Assembly (NCBI GenBank): GCA_038049695.1
Contig: CP142459.1
Location: 71,826,001-71,890,000, forward strand
Direction of reading: 5' to 3'
DNA length: 64,000 nucleotides
From: Cinnamomum chago
Taxonomy: Eukaryota; Streptophyta; Magnoliopsida; Laurales; Lauraceae
The translations under genes were made by a program, and so were the position numbers. The notes beneath the pieces were generated by a model that saw only the letters and a program-made list of their open reading frames with translations, did not search any database and had not been told where the DNA came from. Below, piece by piece: positions 11,260 through 23,600 of this stretch (positions are counted from its first letter, which is position 1; each line of letters starts with the position of its first letter).

Positions 11260-11687
11260 ATGCTCATGGAGAAACTCACCCAAGCCTTCAAGAGAATGTA
11301 TTGCAACCTCCGAAATCGCTGGTCTCAAAACAAAGGTTAGAGAGAGACCTTTCATGACTTCTCTTTACCAACTTTATCATATGAAATAAACCCCATTTTT
11401 CATTTGTTCTTCTCTTGAATGTTATGGTTTCTGTTCAGGAAATAAAGATGGGGAGGACCCCAAGTTGAAATCAGTACAGGTTTGTCTTGTTTTTTTGGGT
11501 TTCCATGTTTTATTTTCTTTCTTTCCTAATTGGGTTTGCTATTCTCCATTCAAATAAGATGGGCTAATTAGTTTTTTTTGTTATCTTTCAATTCTCTCAG
11601 GCAATAGAAAGAGAGATCCGCGTATCAGCAGTAAGAGGTCCAAAGCGCCCAGTTGTATCCAAGGGTCCTCCTCCTCAAACCAATTGA
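11260..11687 (+). CDS. Small three-exon gene, hypothetical 67-residue basic protein
   Basis: I do not recognise the family. Proposed exons: 11260-11335, 11439-11479 and 11601-11687 (stop TGA). Each intron begins GT and ends AG; the intron ends are preceded by good pyrimidine tracts (ctgttcag and ttctctcag), and the joined frame stays open throughout with phase 1 then phase 0 junctions. The product begins MLMEKLTQAFKRMYC, is rich in Lys and Arg, and ends in a Pro-rich tail (SKGPPPQTN). A second Met lies two codons in. An in-frame stop at 11170-11172 precedes the start, and a two-codon upstream ORF (ATG at 11205) sits in the probable leader. No signal peptide or membrane segment is visible. It could be a real short-peptide gene or a fragment of one. 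Confidence 0.5.
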
Positions 11688-13124
11688 AGCAAATAAACCC
11701 TGTAATAAAATTAAAAAAAAAAAAAAAAAAAAAACCCTGTAGTTTTCTTTAGAAAATTTCCACTTCTCTTTTTGCATCTTCTTTCCTTATGCTTTTGATG
11801 ATTACAGGTGATATGTACAAACTGCTACCTTTCAATTTACTATGGTTTCTGTTCTAATATTATATGGTTTACAATCCCATATTTGCCGATCATCCTTGTA
11901 AAGATCCGGGCCTACCGTCCTCGTGATATTATCCGTTTTAGGTCATGAGATTTCATCTCAATCTTACCGTAAGATTTAAATAAAAAGCTCATAAAAACTG
12001 TACGACAGAATTGGATTGAAAGCCAAAGTAGACTCTACCGGATCCAAGAAAATTATATGTTCTAATAATATAATTAGAAAATGCCAAAATGGTATAAACC
12101 TTGTCATGTAAACTCTTCATCAGTGCATACTGGAGATGGATCTGGACCGTTCAACTGTTGGGGCACCCTCATGTATGAACCATAGCCAAAGAGCATTGAG
12201 AGAAATTTAGAATTAAAGAAAAATCTACAAATGGATTGGTTGGTACGAGGGGGTTCGATGCATAATATTCTGAGCTAATGGTCCACACCATTTGTTAAAT
12301 TAATGATTAGCATTGGATGAGATGCATGATGGTGTATGCCCAACAGAAACAGAGGCACATGGTCGTCAGGTTGATCGGTAGACAAGTGGTTGCCATGATA
12401 GCTCGATTTCATAAAAATGGTGAAAGGGACCTTCTGTTTGAAACTTTGACGGACTGGATCGATTGTCTTGATTATATTTTTGGTAATGACTTGAATGGGA
12501 ACGTAGAATGAGGTAGTTTGGGCCCCTCACCGATTATTAGTTTCAGGCCGTCCATTTGAGTGTAGGTCTCACTCCTGCCTCCGGCAGCGAACATACTTTA
12601 CATTGTAGAATTCATACAGAAAGTAAGGAGAAAATTTTCTCTTACAAGCCGATTAATTGTGACCCACCTTTTATTTAGTGTAACTCTTTTTACCTTCGTA
12701 TCCACAATGTTCTAAGACCATATTTAGTTTCACGCGCATCAAACCTTTACCATGGTTGGATTTTAATACTTTTGGTGCGTTACTGCTGTTGGATTAAATC
12801 TCGAAAAAGATCTTAAAACTGAAGATTATTATAATTTGAAGCCTTTAAATCAAGAACTAAGATAATTTAAAGAGGCTCACTTTGAAACTGTTAAATCAAA
12901 CACTAGAATAATTTAATGAGACTTATTTTTACATTACCCTTACCTGTTAAAAAGCTTTTTCTCCTAGCACCCAAGTGGGCTCCAAAGTTGGATCGTAGGT
13001 GAAAACCCGCGCATATAATACATTGCAAGGGAATGAGGAAGCCAAGAAGGTAAATAAAAAGCCATCCGTTAATGCTCAACACAACACACTCCAAATTATT
13101 TATTTATTTATTATTATTATTATT
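11688..13124. other. Intergenic DNA, no gene seen
   Basis: Contains the presumed 3' UTR of the small gene and AT-rich sequence with a poly-A run at about 11712-11733. A 64-codon frame at 12317-12511 has no recognisable domain. Confidence 0.5.
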
Positions 13125-13294
13125 AATTTTTTGCTATCGAAGGATTTTCAATCCTTTTATGCTGGAATAGTCCCTCCAAGCCCAGAGGAAAGCCGGGAAA
13201 CTCTTTGTAGTCCAGTTTGGTAGTACAATTTCGAATGTACAACCTCCGTATGCAAACCGTGGTCTTAAGCCAACTGAGTTATACCCCTACACAC
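13125..13294 (-). mobile_element. tRNA-derived SINE, degenerate copy
   Basis: Reverse-complement copy of the family: it ends in CCAACTGAGTTATACCCC, the complement of the tRNA-like head, and contains AATTTCGAATGTACAACC, the complement of the B-box region. The T-rich left end (TTA repeats from about 13100) is the expanded tail. No clear target duplication. Confidence 0.6.
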
Positions 13295-14660
13295 CCCAAA
13301 ATGTGATAAGTCCAATCCATCTCCTTGAGGCAACTTTGGTAACTTGTTTGCACGGATGGTTAGGTAAGAAGGACATGATCTAAAATTGTGTACATTTGAT
13401 GATCAAGACTATCGTGTATTAATAATAGGACTCCAAAATAAATGGCTAAAAAAGAATTAAATAATCTAGTCATTCCTCATTATCTCTAATTACAGATTTG
13501 GGTCATTTGCAATCACCATTGCATCATTTCTAATATAATTGAATGAGAATATCTGGCTAACTTGATTTAAAAGTGGGGGCCAAAATATGCAATTGTAAAA
13601 CTGCTAAATTTTAGAACCTTTGAATAGATGCATAAGATCATTATATACAGCCAATTTTAAACAACTCCTTATTAACATTCCCCTGAAATTTATCAATTGA
13701 CATGCATGAAGGTAGGGCGCTGAGCAGAAATAGTGGTAAATTTGCAGATTTTTTGTTTTCATGGGAGACACACACACACACACACACAAAAAAAAAAGAG
13801 GAAATAGAGTTGGCATTTATCCTAGACCTCTTATATAAAATCAAAATTCTCTATATAAAAAATCGGTTCATGTTTTAGTTAGAAAAATGTGTTATACTAA
13901 ACAATGAAACAAAATAATGAGTTTCCTAAAAAATCAAAATAATTAATCTCTTCTTTTTCTTTTTTATATAAATATAACTTGCATGATACTTCCTTGCAAT
14001 CAAAGCCGGTGGAGATAATGAAATAGACCAAAGTCAACAAAAACCTAACTGTACTTTATTCTGATCTCTATGGTGAGAAACGTGTGATTTATTTTATTAT
14101 ACTTATGTGCTTTAAAAATTATCAATCCAGGAGTGGACTTTCTTAAAAAAAATCAGGAGGACGAGTACTTCACTTAGTTGACATAAAAAAAATTGGGGCC
14201 ATGTATTATTTGGATGGAATGGGAAATGTGTATGGGGGCAATCGACACAAGAAGAATCTTTTTCCCTTTATATTTATTCCTGAATAGTGTTTTTTGAGTT
14301 AATATTGATATCTCTGTGTTTTCACCAAAAGTGATGGATGCAAATAATTCGGATTCAATTGGGGCGAAACCATAGTGTTGGACCCAGATATATCTTTAAA
14401 TATCCAAGTTCCAAATTCTTCTACCTAGAGGCTTTGAGAATCAAAAAGAGGTGTAATGGTGTCAACAAGCCGGACTTGCTAAGTTTGAGTCTGGGACCTC
14501 TGGGATCCATTGGCAGTTCATGAGCCTATTAGTCTTCACTCTGGGCATGCATACTCTTGAGCTCAATGCTCCACCTGATTGGACTGAGAACGGTCCAAGT
14601 CTGTCCATTAGTAGTCTGTTTTTGCTTACAGCCAGGAACTTTAGAAACGACAGGCTTGAC
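13295..14660. other. Intergenic DNA with a (CA)n microsatellite
   Basis: AT-rich sequence with a short CA repeat at about 13769-13788. No supported gene. Confidence 0.5.
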
Positions 14661-15053
14661 TAGAGATATAAATGGGTACCCGATTCAACGATTACCTGGA
14701 GGTTTCGACCCGTTAAAAACTGAGTATGGGTCCTTATTTAGGCCCAGATAAGTAAATGGTTCCGGATCCGGTTCCACCTTGGTTCGTACCCGAGGAGCCG
14801 AGACCCGACATATTACCTCACTTTTAAAAAATCTCTCATAAAAATCATATTTTTTTAATAGCATTCTCTACCTAAACCCGGACCCGGTTCCGAATCTAGA
14901 CCCGTCCCATATATGGTTCTGGTTCCGGTTCCAAAGCCAATAAATCAGTTTCGTAATAGTTTCGGGTCCGGATCCGATTCCACCTTCTCCTTAACGTTTC
15001 CGGTTTCGGGTCCACGATGGATCTGGAACGGAACCGACCCGTTTACAACTCTA
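14661..15053. mobile_element. hAT-like MITE
   Basis: The left end reads TAGAGATATAAATGGGT and the reverse complement of the right end reads TAGAGTTGTAAACGGGT, an imperfect inverted repeat. The flanking 8 bp (ggcttgac and gccctgac) agree at six of eight positions, as expected for an aged hAT duplication. The interior is full of GGTTCCGG/GGGTCCGG repeats typical of plant hAT MITEs. No coding frame. Confidence 0.6.
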
Positions 15054-15492
15054 GCCCTGACACTGTGAACATTCCTTAAACCATAGTATGGGGGTGTGTG
15101 TGTGGGTGGGGGGGGGGGGGGGGGGGGCGGGGGTGGGAGCTCTCCTAAACTCAAGTGTGTGATGGGGCCCACTTAGGGACCCGCATGAGGATGGGGGGGC
15201 GGGGGGGATTAGGGATGTCAATGACTCCTTGTGATCTTCTTCTCTACAAAAAAATTAGCCCCAACCATGATTTCTATCATCTCCACATGGGTCCAAAAGT
15301 TTATTGTTCAATAGTCCATTCGGATCAATACATAGTCGATCCAACGGTCCAGTAAATTCTGATTTGACAAAAAGTTGGTGGACATGTGCAATTTATGGGG
15401 GTCATGTGTTTAGTTCATTTGGATGGAGTAAAGGTGGGCTCCACAAACATGAGCTTACAAAACTTTCTCCTAACTTTGAGCTTATGAGAGCA
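15054..15492. other. Intergenic DNA with a G-rich run
   Basis: Includes a long G run at about 15109-15132 and a second at 15195-15207. No supported gene. Confidence 0.5.
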
Positions 15493-15495
15493 TTG

Positions 15496-15538
<43 letters not shown>
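15493..15538. repeat. (TC)n-(TA)n microsatellite
   Basis: CT repeat running directly into a TA repeat; a second TA run follows the MITE at about 15694-15716. Confidence 0.9.
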
Positions 15539-15693
15539 GGAGATGCTCTTGTAACAAGAGCATCTCCTATCCTACCATGAAAGATAAGGTGGAGGCCCTC
15601 ACATCCATGTCCAATGCTAACAACTTAAATATGGGAGCCCCCCACCTTATCTCTCATAATCAGGTGAGAGATGCTCTCACATGAGCATCTCCC
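15539..15693. mobile_element. Fold-back MITE, copy A
   Basis: A 155-bp imperfect palindrome: the left end GGAGATGCTCTTGTAACAAG pairs with the right end CATGAGCATCTCC, and AAGATAAGGTGG pairs with CCACCTTATCTCT further in. It sits between two (TA)n runs, so the target duplication cannot be read. A clearly related copy with the same central sequence lies at 50420-50573. Confidence 0.65.
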
Positions 15694-16121
15694 ATATATA
15701 TATATATATATATATGGAAATAATCAGGGCCCACCTATCACCCAATTCAAACCTTGCAATGGACTAGGACCCCTTGATAGTCATATGCCAGGGTTTGACA
15801 CCAATGCGAAGAAAATGGACCATTAGATTGATTATATACCCATACAAATGGATTGGGCTTGTCAGCCATTGATGAATGGGTTGGGAGCATGGGATTGGGG
15901 CCAAACTTGATGTTCGCGGTTGTCCCATTTAGATCTTTCAATCCCCACTGGTCCCATCCCAAAATGGGAACCCGAGTGGGCACCACAACCCACTTTTATA
16001 TAATACAAACCCTAGGAAAAATATGTACTTTATATAATTATTTAAAAATATGATACAATAGATGAAACATACATGCAGACTATTTCTTCGTTCAATACAT
16101 TTGTTTGGTAATTTACCAAAA

Positions 16122-16144
16122 TATATATATATATATATATATAC
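16122..16144. repeat. (TA)n microsatellite
   Basis: Simple TA run just left of the palindrome ACGTGCAATGCACGT. Confidence 0.9.
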
Positions 16145-18021
16145 TAGTGGAGCCCTAAACGTGCAATGCACGTGCACCGGACACACAATTTTACTAAGAA
16201 AATTTAAAAAAAAAATTAAATTTCTTAAAAAAATTTAGTAGAAGCTTCAATACATTTAAAAATAAAATTTCAACAGAAAATGAGTGATTGTAAATTGCAA
16301 GGCCCGTGCAATGCCCAAATGCAGCTGACACTACTTTTTTCTCATACATTTGAAAACAATTATATAGTGAGAAAAATGAGATCTCAAAGGACAATCGATA
16401 TGAAATTTATATAACTTTTTGAGGATATAAATCACATATTTCTATATATTTAATCATGAATGCATACAAAGAAATTTAAATTTATTTTATTTAACCTGTT
16501 AGGTCGACTTATCAATTTCCTAGTAGACTTGACCTGCTAAAGTTGGAGTCTGGTCGAAAGCATAGTCAAATTGATAATCTGCAGTTTTATAAAAAATAAA
16601 AATAAAAATTAAAAACCAAATGAGCTTACTGTTCTAACCAATTACCATGAACATTATATATTCACTACCAAATCGGATTATATTAAGAAAAACAATTAAT
16701 TATATTTTACCTAAGGACATCAGAATAACAAAACCGAGATAGTCGTTTTAGTCTTAACTTTACAAAGAAGAATAACATCTCACATCGACCGTCATGAATA
16801 ATGAAGTAATACGGCTTCTCCTCAAGCGACATAGATCAACAATGGTGAAACTATGATATAAACTCTGACGGGTAAGAATTCCAAAGCACCTGTTCATCAA
16901 TATTAGTATTTAACATGTGCTTTGTTTTATTTCATAAGACGGACCACTATCAGGTAAAATTAAGTAATACATCTCTAAGAGTCAGCATCTTCTTTTGCTT
17001 GATAAAAAAATGCTATATTTTATACCCTTTAAGAAAATGATAATACAAAGTAATCATAGAAGTTCAGTTAAATGGAAGCTCACAAATAGAGATATCCATA
17101 GGGGGAAAAATACCAAAAAATAAAAAACTACAAATACAAATCTGCCAAAAGAATTGGACATTCCTTTTAAGAAATATATGAGAATATATGTAACTCAGGT
17201 ATTCTAGATCAACTCTTCTGCTCTGTTTTGTATAGAGGATGAGAGTGTTGATCAAAGTAAGAAAAATCCGAAACGAACAAAGACAAACTAAATTTGTTGC
17301 AGCTCTGCATCAAATACTTATTTTAGCTATTTACACTTAAAACGATTACTTCATTCACTGACTCTGAAGTTAGTAGTAACGTTAGAATAACAAGCAGTTT
17401 TTATGATATACTCGTTTTCCCTTTAAGTAAAGGCATGACGCTTCATTGAAATATATGAAAGGAAGAAGAAGAAGCTTGCATTGATTAAAGAAATAGATGT
17501 GTTAGAAAATGATCAGAGTTTTTCAATTTAAATCTCACGAGTAAGAGCAAGAATAAATAGATATATTCATGCCCTTGAAATGTCCTTTTATAATAAGAAA
17601 ATTCACAAAAGTTGTATATTAAGAAACTAAAAATTGACCAGAACAATAACAATTTTACGATAGCAATCTATATAACCTACCACTAAATTGCATTTATAGA
17701 ATTATCTTTAACAATTACTAATATTGGAAGAGAACTAATATTCAGTAGTAGTTATCACATTATCCAACTTGTGATTATTCTTCCAACAAAGGTATAAATC
17801 AAGATCAATACAACTATTATGTCAGATTGAAAACTCAATTATCCTAACTAAATAAAATACAAACATATGAAGCAAAAGGGAAAAGAATATTTAATTTTTT
17901 TAATGGTAACTTTCATTAAAAGAGAGAAAAAAATAGGACGGACATAAAATGAGTTTAAGTTTGTACCTTTCACTTTCTTATTTATGATATTTTCTCAGTT
18001 GCTACTTTTTTCTAAAAAAGA

Positions 18022-18278
18022 AAAAGAAAAAGAACTAAACGTAAAGCAATAATGCAAACGAAGTACCTGTATATATGGGATGTGCTTATAAGTTTTGGAA
18101 GTTCATATACCTTTTTTAAAGGTCATAATAAATAATATACAACTGAAAAAGAAAAAAGAAAAACTAAACGTAAAGCAATAATGCAAACGACGTACCTGTA
18201 TATATGGGATGTGCTTATAAGTTTTGGAAGTTCCTATACCTTTTTTGAAGGCCATAATAAATAATATACAACTGAAGA
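18022..18278 (+). repeat. Tandem duplication, 129-bp unit
   Basis: Two copies offset by 129 bp, each including AACTAAACGTAAAGCAATAA and GGGATGTGCTTATAAG, with only a handful of differences. Confidence 0.85.
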
Positions 18279-18935
18279 AATATCAAATTACAAATATTTA
18301 TGGTTAGTGTACAAAAGGTTAAAGGGTTAATACTTAAAAAATAATAACAAAGGGTTACATCCATACAAAGAAAATAATTTCATATATTCTGGAAACCTCC
18401 TCGAGCCCTCTGATGTTCTTAACTCTCAAATTTTAAATTTCAATAATACAAATACCACTCAAGTATCTTTCAGTTCTACCAAAAAATAAAAATCAATAAA
18501 TAAATAAATAGAAATTATTTGCAGAATTAGCATTGTTTCAGGTAAAAAAAAAACTGAGAGAGAATGTGAGAATGTTAATTCTCTGGTGTATAGCCAATTT
18601 GGTATTTAAATTATAACACAACCACCAATTGGCCACCAGCAACAATAATAAAAGTAGCAAGCTAACTGATACCTTTTGACACGACTTTTAAACTGATTTT
18701 TAAGCTAATGGCGAAGTATTTAAAGTGCCCACAAAATTATAAGTATTGAACAACAAAAAGTAGTAAGTGAAACACACTTGATTCCTTTTCTTTTGATCCA
18801 TTATAAAATACACTATTCATTTTCTTTTTTATTTTCATCCTGTCTTAGTTTAAGGTTTATTAATGAAAAAGCACATGGCATTTAAGTTTTCAGAGTTAAA
18901 AGGCAGTATGTACACCATGAACCACATAATGGAGT

Positions 18936-19085
18936 AAATAGTGCATAGTTAAAATCTTTTATTTTTCCCACCTTGACTTAGTTTATTAACCGGGGTGGAC
19001 AAAATAGGACAAAATAGTAGTGCATAGTTAAAATCTTTTATTTTTCCCACCTTGACTTAGTTTATTAACCGAGGGGACAAAATAG
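18936..19085 (+). repeat. Tandem duplication, 79-bp spacing
   Basis: TAGTGCATAGTTAAAATC and CACCTTGACTTAGTTTATT recur 79 bp apart. Confidence 0.8.
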
Positions 19086-20109
19086 TGCCAAAAAAGACTA
19101 AAAAAACTTATGGAATGATAAAATCTGAAACATTTTTTCTTTGACATGATTCTTTAATAGTACCACATCTCACAATTAATTTTACAAAAAAAAAACTGAA
19201 TAAAAATTTGAAAATTAGTGAACAAAATGGTTCAATGAGAACCACGAATGAATGCTTATTGGTCTTATCCCACTCTTGAAGGTTTTGGAGGGTAGTGACG
19301 ATTGAAGAGGCCTTGGTCTTAAGCGTAAGACTTTAACTAACATAAACTAAAATAGGAAAAATAAAAAAAATAAAATGTCAGATTCTTATACAAATATGGA
19401 TTATGTTTTTGGCCTTTTGAATATTTGCACATGTACTGCTTTTTAAAAAAAAAAGCCCTTCCCCTTCGACTCTATGGAGAAATAAAATAGATTCAGATAG
19501 ATAATGGAAAGCTTTTTAATGCCTCATAGCATTATCCTTTTCGTTATTGTCTACTTTGCTTTTCTCAACAAGAACACTTTCTTTTTGAGTTTTCCATTTT
19601 CCTATCTCACATAACAAAGCGTTATCAATTTTACATTTTTAAATGCTATGCACAAATTCATATTCCAAACATAGAGCGAGAACTAAATACAAAGTTCTAC
19701 CATAAGGAAATATGAAACACGCACAATTTGGAAGTCTGCAGTTAAGATTCAAGAATTAAAACAAACATATAATTAAAATTATCAGAACACGAAAGCAATC
19801 AATGGGCCTAACTTTGGCCCAAACAGATTTGAGAAAGAAAAAACCACATCTTCATTATCATTTTCTTAACTCTGGCTGCACTCATTTTTCTTAGAATGAA
19901 GATTTTATTGCAACATTAAAAAAAATTGAAGAAGAAGACACAATCAAAAGACAATAATTTCAGTAGACAGTGCTCACTTATATGTATGAAAACTCCCTCC
20001 GTTTCAAAAGAAGCTAAGAGTCAATGAAGAGTCTGTTAAACTGTCATGTTCTTCCTTACACAATTACTCACAAAGGAAAAACCTCATATCCACAAAATTC
20101 CCTGCATTG

Positions 20110-20275
20110 AAAATCTTGAATTATTTGAATAAGAAGAATGTTAAACGAAAATTGAAAAAGAAGAGGGAAAAAAACAACATTTGAGATATTGTCTTGTAGC
20201 ATCTGAATGAGAAGAATGTTAAAAGAAAATTGAAAACGGAAGAGCGAAAAAAACAACATTTGAGATATTGATTTG
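20110..20275 (+). repeat. Tandem duplication, about 84-bp spacing
   Basis: AAGAAGAATGTTAAA...AACAACATTTGAGATATTG occurs twice in a row with several substitutions. Confidence 0.75.
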
Positions 20276-20659
20276 AGATAGACTCCAATCTTATTCATAT
20301 TTTCCTTTTCTTTTCTCTACCACCTTAAAAAAAAAAATCGAAAAAAATTACTCGATTTATTGAAATGTATTAAAATGAAATTTTATTACGTTGAAAATAT
20401 CAGCATCCACTCAATGGAAGAGATTAAAAAAATATTAGGATTGTGTGTGCCAAGTTTGGTCTACATCCGGACTCATTTGGGTATAGTTGGGGGGTAGTTA
20501 GCAATTTTCCAGAGAATTTAGGGAGCTTTTCGTAATTTTAGATTTTTGAGATTATGGTACCGTTGGGTAGATATTTTTAATTCCTAAACTTTAGTCTTCT
20601 ATATCATCTTGATCCGGATCCTAAAACCCCTCAAAATTCAAGCTTGACCCAAAGTCTAT

Positions 20660-23600
20660 TTTAGATAAATTAAGGAATTCTCATTATGCCCCCATCTTTA
20701 TCCATCCGATTCACTCTCTCTTATCTCTTTTCTTTCTCTTTCTTTTATCTCATTCTATTTCCTCATTTGCTACATCTTACTCTCTTTTTATTTGGCAGGT
20801 GTGTAGTGAAACCATACTACATCTTACTCTCTTTTATAATAGGGTATAGATATACAATATAATAATATAATACTAAGTGGGGCCCATGTCTTGCATTTTA
20901 TTGGGCAGGTGTGTAGTGAAAAGGTGCTATACTTTACTCTCTTTTATATAATAGTATATATATATAATATAATAAGGGTGGGCCCCACAACTTGCATTTC
21001 ATTGGGCATGTGTGGAGTAAAAAAACTATAATATAAAATATATATAATAAGGGTGGGCCCCGCAACTTGCATTTCATTGGGCATGTGTGGAGTAAAAAAA
21101 GTATATTTTAAAATATATATAAAAAGGGTGGGCCCCACAACTTGACCACATCTTTCTCTCTTTTATAAAGGTATATAGATTTATTATATAATAAGGGTGG
21201 GCCCCACAACTTGCATTTCATTGGGCATGTGTGGAGTGAATGAAGTATAACATCTTTCTCTCTTTTATAAGGGTAGATAGATAAAAAAAAAAGTATAATA
21301 TAAAATATATAGAATGAGGGTGGGCCCCACAACTTGCATTTCATTGGGCATGTGTGGAGTTAAAAAAGTATATTTTAAAATATATATAATAAGGGTGGGC
21401 CCAACAACTTGACTACATCTTTCTCTCTTTTATAAAGGTATATAGATTTATTATATAATAAGGGTGGGCCCCACAACTTGCATTTCATTGGGCATGTGTG
21501 GAGTGAAAGAAGTACAACATATTTCTCTCTTTTATAAGGGTAGATAGATTTTATAAGAGTAGAAATTGGGAAATTCCCAATATGTCCCCATCTTTATCCA
21601 TATATAAAATACATATATATAATACACATATATATAAGGGTGGGCCCCACAACTTGCATTTTATTGACCATGTGTGCAGTGAAAAAAGTACGTCATCTTT
21701 CTTATAATTAAAATATAAACAATAAGGGTGGGCCCCACAACTTGACTACATTTTTCTCTCTTTTATAAAGGTATATAGATTTATTATATAAGAAGGGTGG
21801 GCCCCATAACTTGCATTTCATTGGGCATGTGTGGAGTGAAAGAAGTACAACATATTTCTCTCTTTTATAAGGGTAGATGGATTTTATAAGAGTAGAAATT
21901 GGGAAATTCCCAATATGTCCCCATCTTTATCCATATATAAAATACATATATATAAGGGTGGGCCCCACAACTTGCATTTTATTGGCCATGTGTGCAGTGA
22001 AAAAAGTACGTCATCTTTCTTATAATTAAAATATAAACAATAAGAGTGGGCCCCACAACTTGACTACATATTTCTCTCTTTTATAAGGGTATATAGATTT
22101 ATTATATAATAAGGGTGGGCCCACAACTTGCATTTCATTGGGCATGTGTGGAGTGAAAGAAGTACAACATATTTCTCTCTTTTGTAAGGGTAGACAGATG
22201 TTATAAGAGTAGAAATTGGAAAATTCTCATTATGTCCCCATCTTTATCCATATATAAAATACATATTGTAAGTGCAAAAATATACTCACAAGATTAGGAT
22301 GCCTTCAAGGACTTACTCAAAGTACCGGAGAAGTAGCTGCGATCTAGTGAACCTGAAAGGGGAGAAGAGAGCGGTCAGAAGACCCTGGCTGAGGGCAGCA
22401 CAGGGCTCTCCGATGCTTAAGTTAGTAGTTGATCGGAGAAGAAAGGGAGGTCTCTGCTTGCATGTATTAGGAATGCCTACCTTATTTTTGGGTCGTCCCA
22501 TACTTTATATGAGAAATTGTTTTGGTGCCTGTGCTAGTGGGCCTCATGATGTGACTAGGGTCTCATCAGCCCACATAGTCATTAATGAGGGTCCATCATA
22601 GCCCTCATTACATTTAATGAGGGTCCGATCAGCCCATACTACATTTAATGCCAGTCACATTGGGCCTGATCTGTTGGCTGCTGAGGTCTCATCGAATCCC
22701 TTTCTTGGGCCCTGTCCCTGATAGGGCTGTGGCCAATGGATGTGATTACATCTCTATGTAGCCGAGACCGAATGAGGCGGTGCGGCCGAACTGGTTGCCC
22801 ACTTCCGATATCAGCAGGATGTGCCGAAACCGAGGCAGCGCCAGGTCTGCGTCCGAGGCTGACGCGCTTTGCAGAAACCAAAATGGGCCCGAAACCAAAA
22901 TAGGATTTGGTTCATGGGACGGTCCCCACACACATATATATATAATAAATATATAAGGGTGGGCCCCACAACTTGCATTTCATTGGGCATGTGTGGAGTG
23001 AAAGAAGTACAATATCTTTCTCTCTTTTATAAGGGTAGATAGATATAGATATAGATAGATTTTATAAGAGTAGAAATTTGGAAATTCCCATTATGTCCCC
23101 ATCTTTATCCATATATAAAATACATATATATAATAAATATATATAAAGGTGGGCCCCACAACTTGACTACATCTTTCTCTCTTTTATAATGATATAGATA
23201 TAGATTTATTATATAATAAGGGTGGGCCCCACATCTTACATTTCATTGGGCATGTGTGGAGTGAAAGAATTTTAACATCTTTCTCTCCTTATATATAATA
23301 GGGGTGGGCCCCACAACTTGCATTTCATTGGGCATGTGTGGAGTAAAAAAAGTATATTTTAAAATATATATAATAAGGGTGGGCCCCACAATTTGACTAC
23401 ATCTTTCTCTCTTTTATAAAGATATAGATATAGATTTATTATATAATAAGGGTGGGCCCCACAACTTGACTACATCTTTCTCTCTTTTATAAGGATATAG
23501 ATATAGATTTATTATATAATAAGGGTGGGCCCCACATCTTACATTTCATTGGGCATGTGTGGAGTGAAAGAATTTTAACATCTTTCTCTCCTTATATATA

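Larger units (their letters stand above)
16145..20660. other. Very AT-rich gene-free region with local duplications
   Basis: About 4.5 kb of strongly AT-rich DNA without an open frame longer than about 76 codons and without conserved protein motifs. It starts with ACTAGTGGAGCCC followed by a palindrome of the type often seen at the 5' ends of plant Helitrons. It holds three short direct duplications, listed separately. Confidence 0.5.

Noticed and set aside
22272-22601. 109-codon frame in the solo LTR
   Set aside because: GC-richer LTR sequence gives long chance frames; no motif, and a start codon just inside the element is not meaningful.
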